Positions 54,249 to 63,193 of a stretch of DNA of 64,000 nt are shown one piece after another. The number at the start of each line of letters is the position of its first letter. Within the stretch, counting starts at the first letter, position 1. Source of the DNA: Pseudomonas sp. RC10 (GTDB lineage Bacteria > Pseudomonadota > Gammaproteobacteria > Pseudomonadales > Pseudomonadaceae); assembly GCF_038397775.1 (NCBI RefSeq), contig NZ_CP151650.1, forward strand, positions 4,712,001-4,776,000. Direction: 5' to 3'. A program made the translations under genes and the position numbers. The notes below the pieces were generated by a model that saw nothing but the letters and a program-made list of their open reading frames with translations, searched no databases and had not been told where the DNA came from.

Positions 54249-55366
54249 TGCAGCTCCTTGCATTTGAGGACGTGATGAATGACACCGATCACTCGCCCCT
54301 GATCCTCATCGGTCATGTCGTGATAGCTGGGCAGATTGATCGCGCGCTCACATAACGAAAAAGAGACCGGAGTGTCGACGTCGTGTGCCTGAAACATGGG
54401 CAAGGACGACAGCGGCCAAAAGAAGACCCGCGCATCGATCTCCTGCGCCTTGAACGCCTCGATCAGCGTGTCACGAGTGATCCCCAAGGCCTCATCGAGC
54501 ACAACGGTGGGCATCCAGTAACCATTGCGCGAATGCGTCGGCTGAGGATTCATTGATACGCCGACGAGGCCGTGCAGCCCTTGAGCGTATCGATTAAAAA
54601 TCGCGCGTTTGCGCTCGATCAACTCATCGATGCGTTCAACTTGAGCGCAACCTATGGCCGCTTGCAGGTTGCTCATCTTGTATTTGAAACCGATGAAATC
54701 CGGCCAGAACTGGCGCGTACTGCCCGCCACACGGCCGTGGTTCGAGAGCGTCAGGACGCGTTCGTACAGCGCACGGTCTGAGGTGACGAACATGCCGCCC
54801 TCGCCCGTTGTCATTGTCTTCGTGCCATGAAACGAAAACGCGCCGAAAGCCCCCATCGAACCGGCGGCCTTGCCTTGCCATTGCGAACCGATGGCTTCTG
54901 CAGCGTCTTCGATCACCGGAATGCCGAACTCGGCGCCGATGGCCAGCAACGCGTCCATATCGCACAGGTTGCCGTACAAATGCACCGCGAGAATGGCCTT
55001 CGTTTTGGGCGTAATGGCTGCCCGGACCTGCCGCGGGTCCAGGCACCAACTGTCTTCAAGCACGTCGACGAAAACAGGACGGGCCCCGAGGTAATCGATG
55101 GGCGCCGCCGAAGCAATCCAGTTGGTGTTACCCAGAATGACTTCATCGTCCGCGCCGACGCCCAGTGCCGCCATGCCCATGTGCAAGGCACCGGTACAAC
55201 TGGAGGTGGCAATGGCGTACGTCGCGCCCAAATGTTCGGCAAATGTTTTTTCGAAGCGAGTGATGTACTCGTAGCAACGTTCTCCCCAGCCATGCGTCAC
55301 GGCATCGAGCACGTATTGGGCTTCAAGTTCGCCCACACTGGGCTTGGTGTAATGAATTTTTTTCAT
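54245..55366 (-). CDS. DegT/DnrJ/EryC1-family sugar aminotransferase
   Basis: 373-aa PLP-dependent enzyme, probably placing an amino group at C-4 of a 4-keto-6-deoxy hexose. PLP lysine Lys183 in FSFHGTKTMTTGEGG, preceded by IPVIEDAAEAIGSQW; GFKYKMSNLQAAIGCAQVER is typical of perosamine synthetase-like members. The ATG at 55366 overlaps the C-methyltransferase stop by 4 nt. It is distinct from PseC and belongs by context to the CDP-sugar route. Confidence 0.9.
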   Translation of the reverse strand: MKKIHYTKPSVGELEAQYVLDAVTHGWGERCYEYITRFEKTFAEHLGATYAIATSSCTGALHMGMAALGVGADDEVILGNTNWIASAAPIDYLGARPVFVDVLEDSWCLDPRQVRAAITPKTKAILAVHLYGNLCDMDALLAIGAEFGIPVIEDAAEAIGSQWQGKAAGSMGAFGAFSFHGTKTMTTGEGGMFVTSDRALYERVLTLSNHGRVAGSTRQFWPDFIGFKYKMSNLQAAIGCAQVERIDELIERKRAIFNRYAQGLHGLVGVSMNPQPTHSRNGYWMPTVVLDEALGITRDTLIEAFKAQEIDARVFFWPLSSLPMFQAHDVDTPVSFSLCERAINLPSYHDMTDEDQGRVIGVIHHVLKCKELQ

Positions 55367-56586
55367 CGTACGGTCAACTCCGGCACGGCCACGACGAAGC
55401 GACCGCCCCAACGGCTTATGACAGCATATTGCTCAGTGATTTCGTTGATCAGATTCCACGGCAGCACCAGCACGTAATCGGGCTGCTCTTCGATCAGGCG
55501 ATCCGGTGACACCACCGGGATGCGGCTGCCCGGCAGGAATTTGCCCTGCTTGTGGGGGTTGGCGTCGGCGACCCAGGCGAGCAGGTCGGCCTTGACCCCG
55601 GCGTAGTTGAGCAAGGTGTTGCCCTTGGCCGCCGCGCCGTAGCCGACGACACGTTTGCCTTCAGCTTTCGCTTTGAGCAAAAAGTCCAGGAGCTGAAATT
55701 TGATGCGTTCGGCGGCAGGCGCCAGCGTGGCGTAGTAATCGCGCGTCTTGACGCCCGCGCTCAGCTCTTTTTCCAACTGCTGCGCAACGGCAGGCGTACG
55801 GGGTTGCGGGCCGTCGATACGCTGCACGAACACACGCAGCGAACCGCCGTGGGTCGGCAGCTCGGAGACGTCGAACACCTGAAGTCCATTGCGCGCACAC
55901 AGGCCTTCAACAGAGGTCAGCGACAGGTACGAATAGTGTTCGTGGTACAGGGTGTCGAATTGACCGCCCGCCATCAGCGTCAGCAGTTGCGGGAATTCGA
56001 ACGTGGCAACGCCCGACGGCTTGAGCAGGGTCGCGAAACCCGCGAGGAAATCGTTGATGTCCGGCACGTGGGCCAGCACGTTATTGGCGGCCATCAGGTC
56101 GGCCGCCCAGCCTTCGTCGCGCAACGCCGTGGCGCTGTCCTTGCCGAAAAACACCTCGCGAATCTCCAGCCCTTTTGCCCGCGCGGCCTCGGCGGTGCTG
56201 CGGGTCGGCTCGACACCCAGGCAGGCGATACCGCGCGCTTTGACGTACTGCAGCAGGTAGCCGTCGTTGGCGGCGATTTCCACCACGCGGCTGTCGGCGT
56301 TCAAACCGAAGCGCTCGACCATCTGCGCAACGTAGTGCTGTGCGTGGTTCAGCCAAGAACTGGAATACGAGCTGAAATAGGCATAGTCGGCGTCGAACAG
56401 GCTGTGCGCGCTGGTGTAATCGTTGGTCTGCACCAGCCAGCAGGCTTCGCAGACTTCCACCTTCAACGGCACCCACTGCTCGGCCTGGGTCAACTGCTCG
56501 GCACGCAGGTAGGCGTTGGACGGGGGCGACGTGCCCAGATCGATCAGTGGCAGGCTCAAATGAGCGCCGCAGCCACGGCAGTTCAT
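55363..56586 (-). CDS. Sugar C-methyltransferase (TylC3/NovU family)
   Basis: 407-aa three-part enzyme. N-terminal zinc-binding domain with Cys3, Cys6, Cys46, Cys49 (CRGC and CEAC), a SAM domain (VVEIAANDGYLLQYV, about 97-111) and a C-terminal domain with GYGAAAKGNTLLNYAGV. The YHEHYSYLS segment carries the His region used as catalytic base in TcaB9/TylC3 enzymes. These enzymes add a methyl group at C-3 of 4-keto-6-deoxy (often 2,6-dideoxy) nucleotide sugars, giving branched sugars. The ATG at 56586 has GGAG 7 nt upstream. Confidence 0.92.
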   Translation of the reverse strand: MNCRGCGAHLSLPLIDLGTSPPSNAYLRAEQLTQAEQWVPLKVEVCEACWLVQTNDYTSAHSLFDADYAYFSSYSSSWLNHAQHYVAQMVERFGLNADSRVVEIAANDGYLLQYVKARGIACLGVEPTRSTAEAARAKGLEIREVFFGKDSATALRDEGWAADLMAANNVLAHVPDINDFLAGFATLLKPSGVATFEFPQLLTLMAGGQFDTLYHEHYSYLSLTSVEGLCARNGLQVFDVSELPTHGGSLRVFVQRIDGPQPRTPAVAQQLEKELSAGVKTRDYYATLAPAAERIKFQLLDFLLKAKAEGKRVVGYGAAAKGNTLLNYAGVKADLLAWVADANPHKQGKFLPGSRIPVVSPDRLIEEQPDYVLVLPWNLINEITEQYAVISRWGGRFVVAVPELTVR

Positions 56587-57143
56587 ACACGCACTCCGGC
56601 AAAGGATGGGGTCAGAAAAGAATGGGATTCGTCGCGGGCTGACAGATTCTTGACAGGCAACGGCCATTGGATAGCCAGCCGTGGGTCGTGCACCGACAAC
56701 CCGGCTTCATGCTCGGGGGTGTAGTCGGCGCTGTGCAGATACAGCAGCTGCGCGTCATCGCTCAGCGCCTGAAAACCGTGGGCGAATCCGGCGGGAATCA
56801 GCAGGCTACGCCCGTCACCGGCCACCAGGTGTTCGGCGTGCCAGTGCAGGAAGGTGGCCGAGTCAGGGTTCAGGTCGACGGCCACGTCCCACACTTCACC
56901 GTGCAGGCAGGTGATCAGCTTGGCCTCCAACTGCGCAGCGGTCTGGTAATGGAGACCGCGCACGCTGCCCCGCTCCGCCGTGCAGGAATGGTTGATCTGA
57001 CGAACGTGAAACGGACGGCCAAACGCACTCAGGCTGCCTTCGCAAAACAAACGACTGAACTGCCCACGGGCGTCGGCATGACGGCGATGCTCAAGGCTGA
57101 ACAGGCCCGCCAGCGGCAACGGGACTAGCTGCATTTCGCTCAC
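56583..57143 (-). CDS. RmlC-like 4-keto-6-deoxyhexose 3,5-epimerase
   Basis: 186-aa cupin epimerase. Catalytic His65 in VRGLHYQ, HGEVWDVAVDL, IPAGFAHGF and the Tyr region YLHSADYTPEHEAGL are all present. In this setting it would act on CDP-4-keto-6-deoxyglucose at C-3 and/or C-5, opening C-3 for methyl transfer. The GTG at 57143 overlaps the dehydratase stop (GTGA) and has GGAGG 4-5 nt upstream; an ATG three codons later is the alternative. Confidence 0.9.
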   Translation of the reverse strand: MSEMQLVPLPLAGLFSLEHRRHADARGQFSRLFCEGSLSAFGRPFHVRQINHSCTAERGSVRGLHYQTAAQLEAKLITCLHGEVWDVAVDLNPDSATFLHWHAEHLVAGDGRSLLIPAGFAHGFQALSDDAQLLYLHSADYTPEHEAGLSVHDPRLAIQWPLPVKNLSARDESHSFLTPSFAGVRV

Positions 57144-58207
57144 GCCGCCTCCGTGTACAACGCCAGCTGGCGTTGGGTGAAGTCGTGCATGTCGGCGCCG
57201 CGTTTCCAGGCCAGGTGCCAGTCCACGGTGTGCTTCAGACACTGTTCGAGGGACCAGCGGGGTTTCCACTGCAAGCGCTGCCGGGCGCGGGCGCTGTCCA
57301 GTCGCAGCAAACCGGCCTCATGCATGTCGCTCGGCTCGACGCGCAAGCCTGGCGCCTGCGGCCAGTGTCTGGCGAGGGTCGCGACCACATCGCCGACGGA
57401 ACACATGTCGTCGTCGCTCGGTCCGAAATTCCAGGCACCGCCGTATTCCGGGCCGTGTTGATACAGCCGCTCAGCCAACATCAGATACCCCGCTAACGGC
57501 TCCAGCGCGTGTTGCCACGGGCGCACAGCGTGGGGGTAGCGCAGGGTCACGGGGTCGTGGGCCGACCAGGCTCTGAGCACGTCGGGGATCAGGCGCTCAG
57601 GGGCGAAATCGCCACCGCCCAGCACATTGCCCGCCCGCGCCGTCGCCAGCGCCAGACCGTGTTCGGCGTAATCTTCGGCGGGGAAGAACGACGCGGCGTA
57701 GGATTGCGCCAGCAGTTCGCAGCACGCCTTGCTGCTGCTGTAAGGGTCGTGACCGCCGAGGGGTTCGTTTTCTCGGTACGGCCACAGCCACTCCTGATTC
57801 GCGTACACCTTGTCGGTGGTGACCAGCACGCACGCGCGCACGCCGCCCATCTGGCGAATCGCGTCCAGCAAATTGAGCGTGCCCATGACGTTGGTGGAAT
57901 AGGTGCCCAGCGGATCACGGTAGCCTTCACGCACCAACGGCTGCGCGGCCAGGTGCAGGACGATTTCCGGCTGGGTGCGAGCGATCAGATCGAGCAAAGC
58001 GCCCAGGTCGCGCAGGTCGCCGCGCTGGTCGCTCAGGCCTTGGTCGACACGGGCCAGTTCGAACAGGCTGGGCTCGGTGCCGGGGTCCAGCGCAAAGCCG
58101 GTCACCTGCGCGCCCATACGGGCGAGCCACAGCGACAGCCAACTGCCCTTGAACCCGGTGTGGCCGGTCAGCAGCACGCGCTTGCCTTGCCAGAAGCCGG
58201 GGTTCAC
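57140..58207 (-). CDS. rfbG: CDP-glucose 4,6-dehydratase
   Basis: 355-aa extended short-chain dehydrogenase. Begins [22 protein letters not shown] with the NAD-binding TGHTGFKG, then [13 protein letters not shown] and [15 protein letters not shown] with the catalytic Tyr-x-x-x-Lys. Makes CDP-4-keto-6-deoxyglucose. The GTG at 58207 overlaps the cytidylyltransferase stop by 4 nt; a GTG 15 nt further up with a GGGAGG site is also possible. Confidence 0.95.
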   Translation of the reverse strand: MNPGFWQGKRVLLTGHTGFKGSWLSLWLARMGAQVTGFALDPGTEPSLFELARVDQGLSDQRGDLRDLGALLDLIARTQPEIVLHLAAQPLVREGYRDPLGTYSTNVMGTLNLLDAIRQMGGVRACVLVTTDKVYANQEWLWPYRENEPLGGHDPYSSSKACCELLAQSYAASFFPAEDYAEHGLALATARAGNVLGGGDFAPERLIPDVLRAWSAHDPVTLRYPHAVRPWQHALEPLAGYLMLAERLYQHGPEYGGAWNFGPSDDDMCSVGDVVATLARHWPQAPGLRVEPSDMHEAGLLRLDSARARQRLQWKPRWSLEQCLKHTVDWHLAWKRGADMHDFTQRQLALYTEAA

Positions 58208-58977
58208 GCCCAACTTCTCCACGGGGCCTCCCCGCGTTGCCACAGGTCTTCGAGGTAATTCTTGTCGCGCAAGGTGTCCATCGGGTGCCAGAAGCCATGG
58301 TGCACGAATGCCTTGAGCTCGCCCCCGGACGCCAGGCGCGTCAACGGTTCGGCTTCCCACGGCGTCATATCGTGTTCGATGTACGGAATGACCTTGGGCG
58401 ACAGCACGAAGAAGCCGCCATTGATCCAGCCGCCGTCCCCCGGTGGTTTCTCGGTGAAACCTGTGACGCTGTCGCCCACGCAATTCAGCGCACCGTAGCG
58501 ACCAGGGGGTTGCACGGCGGTGACCGTAGCCAGCTTGCCGTGCTGCAGATGGAAATCGACCAACGCGCCGATGTTCAGGTCGGAAACGCCGTCGCCATAG
58601 GTGAAACAGAACGCTTCGTCGTCTTCCACGTACTTTCGTACGCGCTTGAGGCGGCCACCGGTGAGGGTGTCTTCGCCGGTGTCGACCAGCGTCACGCGCC
58701 AGGGCTCGCTGTAGTTTTCGTGGACGTCCATGCGGTTATTGCGCATGTCGAAGGTCACGTCGGAGGTGTGCAGAAAGTAGTTGGCGAAGAAATCCTTGAT
58801 CGCGTAACCCTTGTAGCCCAGGCAAATCACGAAGTCGTGGATACCGTGAGCGGAGTACTGCTTCATGATGTGCCAGAGAATTGGCTTTCCGCCGATCTCG
58901 ATCATCGGTTTCGGCTTGAGATGGGATTCCTCGCTGATCCGAGTCCCCAGTCCACCCGCCAGAATAATTGCCTTCAC
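58204..58977 (-). CDS. rfbF: Glucose-1-phosphate cytidylyltransferase
   Basis: 257-aa nucleotidyltransferase that makes CDP-glucose. N-terminal [20 protein letters not shown], then [14 protein letters not shown] and [20 protein letters not shown] are signature segments of RfbF rather than RmlA. GTG start with GGAGGAG upstream. First gene of the thirteen-gene sugar run; no sigma-28 or sigma-54 promoter was seen before it. Confidence 0.96.
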   Translation of the reverse strand: MKAIILAGGLGTRISEESHLKPKPMIEIGGKPILWHIMKQYSAHGIHDFVICLGYKGYAIKDFFANYFLHTSDVTFDMRNNRMDVHENYSEPWRVTLVDTGEDTLTGGRLKRVRKYVEDDEAFCFTYGDGVSDLNIGALVDFHLQHGKLATVTAVQPPGRYGALNCVGDSVTGFTEKPPGDGGWINGGFFVLSPKVIPYIEHDMTPWEAEPLTRLASGGELKAFVHHGFWHPMDTLRDKNYLEDLWQRGEAPWRSWA

Positions 58978-59282
58978 CTGCCTACTCCTCCTGTCCCGAC
59001 AGCGCGCCGCCGCGCTAGCGCGAAGGGTGTGCCCCGAACGTCAAACGACTGAACCGACCTTCGTGTTGATTCGCAAAAACGACACACGCAACGCACGATT
59101 TATGGCGATATCCAGAGGACTTGCACGAACCGCGCCAGTTTTTTAGGGGTGGAGAAACGCCAGGTTGGACGTGAATGCAGGTACCTTGTCGGCGGCGTCT
59201 TTCGAGATTTGGGTGTTGTGCTTTGGCAACGTCGGCGCGCGGCGATTCCGAGGCAACGCCAAACACGTTTGAGAGGGTTCCA

Positions 59283-59373
59283 CTGTAGGAGCGAATTCAT
59301 TCGCGAAAAACGGTTCAGGCGATGGAGATGTGTCGGCTGCACCGGCCCCTCGCGAATAAATTCGCTCCTACAG
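59283..59373. repeat. REP doublet (REPIN) upstream of rfbF
   Basis: CTGTAGGAGCGAATTCATTC and its inverted mate flank a spacer whose core (GGCGATGGAGATGTGT) is also found in the element at 35-126, so the two are recent copies of one REPIN. Confidence 0.9.
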
Positions 59374-59409
59374 GGGTTGTGCGTTGGCAATGTCCTGGCT
59401 CGCCGCGAT

Positions 59410-59459
59410 GCCTGTGGGACACCCGGAGGGACGACGGCAGCGAAGGGGGTGTCACAGGC
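59410..59459. repeat. Long hairpin element after the 1199-aa glycosyltransferase gene
   Basis: GCCTGTGGGACACCC pairs with GGGTGTCACAGGC (one bulged base), enclosing ACGACGGCAGCGAA, the same 14-nt core as at 44768-44781. It begins 16 nt after the stop codon at 59475 and may act as a transcription stop, although no T run follows. Confidence 0.65.
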
Positions 59460-59474
59460 GCTTTAGGGTGAACA

Positions 59475-62400
59475 TTAATCCGCCAACCACCCATGCACCC
59501 AATGCTGCAGGTTGTCTTCGCGCAGCATGAAGTCGCGCTTGACCACTTCGCGCAGTGCATCGCCCTGGCGGTAGCTGGCGTCCGGGTCGGACAGGTGGCC
59601 GCGAATCGCGTCCAGCCATTCTTCGGTGCTGTTGGTCAAAATCCGGGTGCGTGGCAGGTAGCCCTGATACGCCGCCGTTTCCGTGCAGATGACCGGGTAG
59701 CCGCATGCGCCGTATTCCAGCAGGCGCAGGTTGCTCTTGCAGTCGTTGAAGATGTGCTTCTCCAGCGGCGCCAATGCCAGGTCCAGGTTCAGGCTGGCCA
59801 GTTTCGCCGGGTACATGTCCAGCGGGATGACCGGGTGAAACTCGTGAACGTAAGGCCGCAGCGCAGGCGGGCACATGCCGAAGAACACCCAGTCGACCTC
59901 ATCCGCCAAGGTGCGCACCACCTCGGCGATGATCTCCAGGTCACCGGTGTGGCTGGTGCCTCCGCCCCAGCCCACGCGCGGTTTGCGGCTGGTGCGCCGC
60001 TGGCTGCGCAAACTGTCCCACAGGGCCGGGGTCAGCATGTTCGGCACCACGCGTATGTCGTGGTGCATCGACGATAGCGCGTCCGCCAGCGGTTGCGTGG
60101 ACACCACGACCCGGTCGCACAAGGAAATACCCTGGCGCACCAGACGCTCCATCTCCTGCTTGTCCGGCATGCCCCGCACGTGTTCGTTTTTCTTCGGCAC
60201 GTGGATCACGTAATCGTCGAGTTCGAAGATGCGTCGCGCGTTGGAGTAGGTTTTCAGTTCGGCGATCTCATCCACCCGTGACTGGCTGTAGCGGCCCTGC
60301 AGGACCATGATGTCCGGGGAATGACGCTCGACCTCGATCAGGTCGGGATGCGCGTAGCTGATCACCCCCGTCGCCCGGCCTGCCGACTCAAGGGCAATCA
60401 GAGGCTCGGTGACGCGGTAGTGACCGATGGCCGAGGCGTTGATCGGCAACGCCAGCACCTTCGGCAGGTGGGCGGCGGAGAAAGGCGTCCAGCCGCTGTT
60501 CAAGCCGGGGTCCAGGCCAAAGCTCGCGGCCCCCAGGCTCTTCAGCGACAGGTTCGGATTGTAGGCGGGATCACGAGCGACCCACGGCAGCCAGCGCAGG
60601 TAAAACCGCCGGTTTTCTTCATGCTGCCGCTTGGCCCGCTCGGCATCATGAGGGACGTCAGGCTGGGCGCCACGCGCCATCAGCGCTTGCGGTGTCCACA
60701 CCACCAGATGACCGGACTCACGCACCCGAAGACAGAAATCCACATGACTCAGGCTGCACCCGAAGTCAGCCGCGTTCAGCCCCTCCAGCCCCTCGAACAG
60801 CGACCTGCGCACCATCAGGCAATCCGCGCCGACCGCACTCAAGTCATGCACCACTTGCAGACGCTGCATGTAGCCGCCCGCCTGCAGCGTCTCGCCGCGA
60901 AACGGCATGCCGGCCGGGCCGTGCAAACCGAGGATCATCCCGGCGTGCACCACACTGCCATCCGGACCGAACAGTTTCGGCCCCACCACGCCCACGTCGG
61001 GACGACGAGCCTGATCAAGCATTTCGTTGAGCCAGTTGCCGTGGGTCACCACCGAATACGGACTGAGCAGCAGCAGGTAGTCGCCCCGTGCATCCATGGC
61101 GGCAGCGTTGTACAGCGCTGCATGATCAGTGTCGCCCGCGAAGGTCAGCACTTGCAGGCGAGACGGGTCCAGCTGGCCCATTTCTCCCAGCCAGTCAAGG
61201 GTGTTGGACTGCACGCTGCCGTTGTCGAGGATGAGCAGTTCATAGCGGCCATACGCGGTCAGGTTCAGCAGGCTTTCCACACAGCGCTGCAACGGCGCGA
61301 GCTGATCCTTGATGACGATCATGATCGACACCAGCGGCTCGTCGTCATGCAGGTAGCGAATACGGTTGAGCAGCGGCAGGTTGACGTCCCGTTCGACGGT
61401 GCTGGCAATCGCGCAGCGTTGCAGATGGGCCTCGACCACGCCGAGGTTGTGTTCCCCCACCTCGGGCAGCGCCAGCCACCTGGACAGCGGGAAGCGGGAC
61501 TCCACGGTCAGTTCACTCAGGTGCCCGATGGCATCGGCCCCGCCCTCCTCGACCAGGCGCCAGAGCAGGTCGTGGGGCGCCAGTTCGCCGAAGCGGGCAT
61601 CCAGGCCGCCATGCTGGAGCAGCGCGTCGCGCTGAAACGCCAGGCACCGGCCCACATAGGGGTAACTGCGCAGCAGATCAAGGTTGAAAGCAGGCTTGAA
61701 CACCGGCTCCGCCGACTCACCATCAATCAACGCGCCCTCATCGCAATAGAGACAGCGAAGGCGATCGTTCATGGCAATGCGCTCGGCCAGCATCAGCAAT
61801 GCCGGCTTGACCAAACGGTCGCCCGCCCGCAGCAGGTAGACCCACTGCGCGCCGTCCAGTTGCGGCAACAGCGTGTTGAGCTGAGTCCAGGGATCATCCT
61901 GCAACGGCATCGTGAAGATGCGGCCCTCAAGCGACGAAGACGTGCAGTCCCTGGACAGCACCAGTGTCAGCTCCGGCGCATAAAGCTGTTCGTCCAGGCT
62001 CTCCAGGGTCGTGTCCAGGCTGGCGCGGCTGCCGGTGTCATCGAGGATCACCGGAACGATCTTCGGCCGCGACGGCCAATGCATCAGGAGGTTGGGCAGT
62101 TGCTGGCGCTGCACGTCCCGCAAGGTGCGGCAGGCGAGCCACTGCTCGTACAGTTCGGCGAAGCTTTCGCTACTGGTGCCCACCCGCAAACCCTGGGTGG
62201 TCTGCAGCGTGCCCAGTGAACGAGACAACGCGTGCTCCTGCCAATCGCGCTCGGCGCCCATGTCGTCGGTGAAGGGCATGTACCGCACCCAGCCTTTGCC
62301 CAGGTAGGGCTCACCGGTGCGGGCCTTGATCATCTCAAGCAGCCACGATTGCTCGGTTTCAATCGAAGACTGCATGGCCTGCTGGCGACTGAGGCGTTCC

Positions 62401-63074
62401 GCATGCAGGCGCTCGACGCCGAGCACGTTGTTCAGAACTGCCACGTTGCCGTGGTGCATCATGCAGACATACAGCGCCAGGTCCAGCAGCCCGGCGAAGC
62501 TTTGGCCCGGCACGGTCAGGCCTGGCAGATAATTCAACACGTCTTCGCGGCGGAACAGCGCACTGCTCAGGCCACCCAGGAAATTCAGCGGGTAGATTTC
62601 GACGATGTTCAGCAGGTCTTCGCCCTTGAAGATCGCGCTGGTGGGCGACAACGGGGAGTTCTCCAGACGCGACGGCAACTGGATGTCGTCGGCGTCCCAG
62701 AACAACCGTTGCGACAGCACCAGGCTCACGTCGGCATGCTTGACCAGTTGCTCGACCTGCATCCCCACCGATTGCGGGAATATCTGGTCGTCGTCGCACA
62801 GGAACTTGATGAATTCACCCTTGGCTTCGGCCAGGCACGCGTGCAGGTTGCCAATGAAGCCCAGGCGTTGGGGGTTGCGCACGTAGCGCGCCGACACGGC
62901 CGAATCCTGCGTCAGGGCGTCGAACACGGTGCGGATCTCGTCCCCCCGGGAATCGTCGCAGACAATGACTTCCACAGCGCCATAGTGCTGAATCAGCGCG
63001 CCCTGCAGCGCCCGCTGGAAGAAACGTGTGTGGTAGGCGGGAATGACGATGCTGACGAGAGGCGCTGAATTCAC
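59475..63074 (-). CDS. fgt1: Flagellin glycosyltransferase, Fgt1/FgtA-like, four-part enzyme
   Basis: 1199-aa protein. Residues 5-230: GT2 with DXD site D94-D96 (FLCDDDQIFP). Residues 330-545: GT2-like with EGALIDGESA and FKPAFNLDLLRSY. Residues 579-800: GT2-like (VSIMIVIKDQLAPLQRCVES) with LLSPYS where DXD is expected. Residues 870-1199: GT-B/GT4-like (GWGGGTSHTGDLEI, DLALAPLEKHIFNDCKSNLR, LEYGACGYPVICTE). Size, multi-domain form and place beside flgL match Fgt1 of P. syringae and FgtA of P. aeruginosa, which start flagellin O-glycans with rhamnose. Rhamnose as donor here is inferred. Confidence 0.9.
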   Translation of the reverse strand: MNSAPLVSIVIPAYHTRFFQRALQGALIQHYGAVEVIVCDDSRGDEIRTVFDALTQDSAVSARYVRNPQRLGFIGNLHACLAEAKGEFIKFLCDDDQIFPQSVGMQVEQLVKHADVSLVLSQRLFWDADDIQLPSRLENSPLSPTSAIFKGEDLLNIVEIYPLNFLGGLSSALFRREDVLNYLPGLTVPGQSFAGLLDLALYVCMMHHGNVAVLNNVLGVERLHAERLSRQQAMQSSIETEQSWLLEMIKARTGEPYLGKGWVRYMPFTDDMGAERDWQEHALSRSLGTLQTTQGLRVGTSSESFAELYEQWLACRTLRDVQRQQLPNLLMHWPSRPKIVPVILDDTGSRASLDTTLESLDEQLYAPELTLVLSRDCTSSSLEGRIFTMPLQDDPWTQLNTLLPQLDGAQWVYLLRAGDRLVKPALLMLAERIAMNDRLRCLYCDEGALIDGESAEPVFKPAFNLDLLRSYPYVGRCLAFQRDALLQHGGLDARFGELAPHDLLWRLVEEGGADAIGHLSELTVESRFPLSRWLALPEVGEHNLGVVEAHLQRCAIASTVERDVNLPLLNRIRYLHDDEPLVSIMIVIKDQLAPLQRCVESLLNLTAYGRYELLILDNGSVQSNTLDWLGEMGQLDPSRLQVLTFAGDTDHAALYNAAAMDARGDYLLLLSPYSVVTHGNWLNEMLDQARRPDVGVVGPKLFGPDGSVVHAGMILGLHGPAGMPFRGETLQAGGYMQRLQVVHDLSAVGADCLMVRRSLFEGLEGLNAADFGCSLSHVDFCLRVRESGHLVVWTPQALMARGAQPDVPHDAERAKRQHEENRRFYLRWLPWVARDPAYNPNLSLKSLGAASFGLDPGLNSGWTPFSAAHLPKVLALPINASAIGHYRVTEPLIALESAGRATGVISYAHPDLIEVERHSPDIMVLQGRYSQSRVDEIAELKTYSNARRIFELDDYVIHVPKKNEHVRGMPDKQEMERLVRQGISLCDRVVVSTQPLADALSSMHHDIRVVPNMLTPALWDSLRSQRRTSRKPRVGWGGGTSHTGDLEIIAEVVRTLADEVDWVFFGMCPPALRPYVHEFHPVIPLDMYPAKLASLNLDLALAPLEKHIFNDCKSNLRLLEYGACGYPVICTETAAYQGYLPRTRILTNSTEEWLDAIRGHLSDPDASYRQGDALREVVKRDFMLREDNLQHWVHGWLAD

Positions 63075-63149
63075 GGAAAAGACTCACAGGCGGCAAGCAG
63101 ATTGGGTCTGTCCTGCTGAACCGCTGACAATAACGGTTGACGTCCTGCG

Positions 63150-63182
63150 CTGGCAGGGCCGATTGATCGTCGGCCCTGCCAG
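63150..63182. terminator. Hairpin after flgL
   Basis: A perfect 13-bp stem, CTGGCAGGGCCGA with TCGGCCCTGCCAG, 7-nt loop, 11 nt after the flgL stop. No T run follows on the minus strand, so it may be a transcript-stabilising or Rho-assisted end. Confidence 0.65.
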
Positions 63183-63193
63183 AGGTCAGGCGA

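Larger units (their letters stand above)
58978..59474. other. 497-nt gap between fgt1 and rfbF
   Basis: Holds a REP doublet (59283-59373) and a long hairpin element (59410-59459). No supported gene. It separates the 1199-aa glycosyltransferase from the sugar-pathway operon and should contain the promoter for the latter; none was recognised by eye. Confidence 0.7.
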
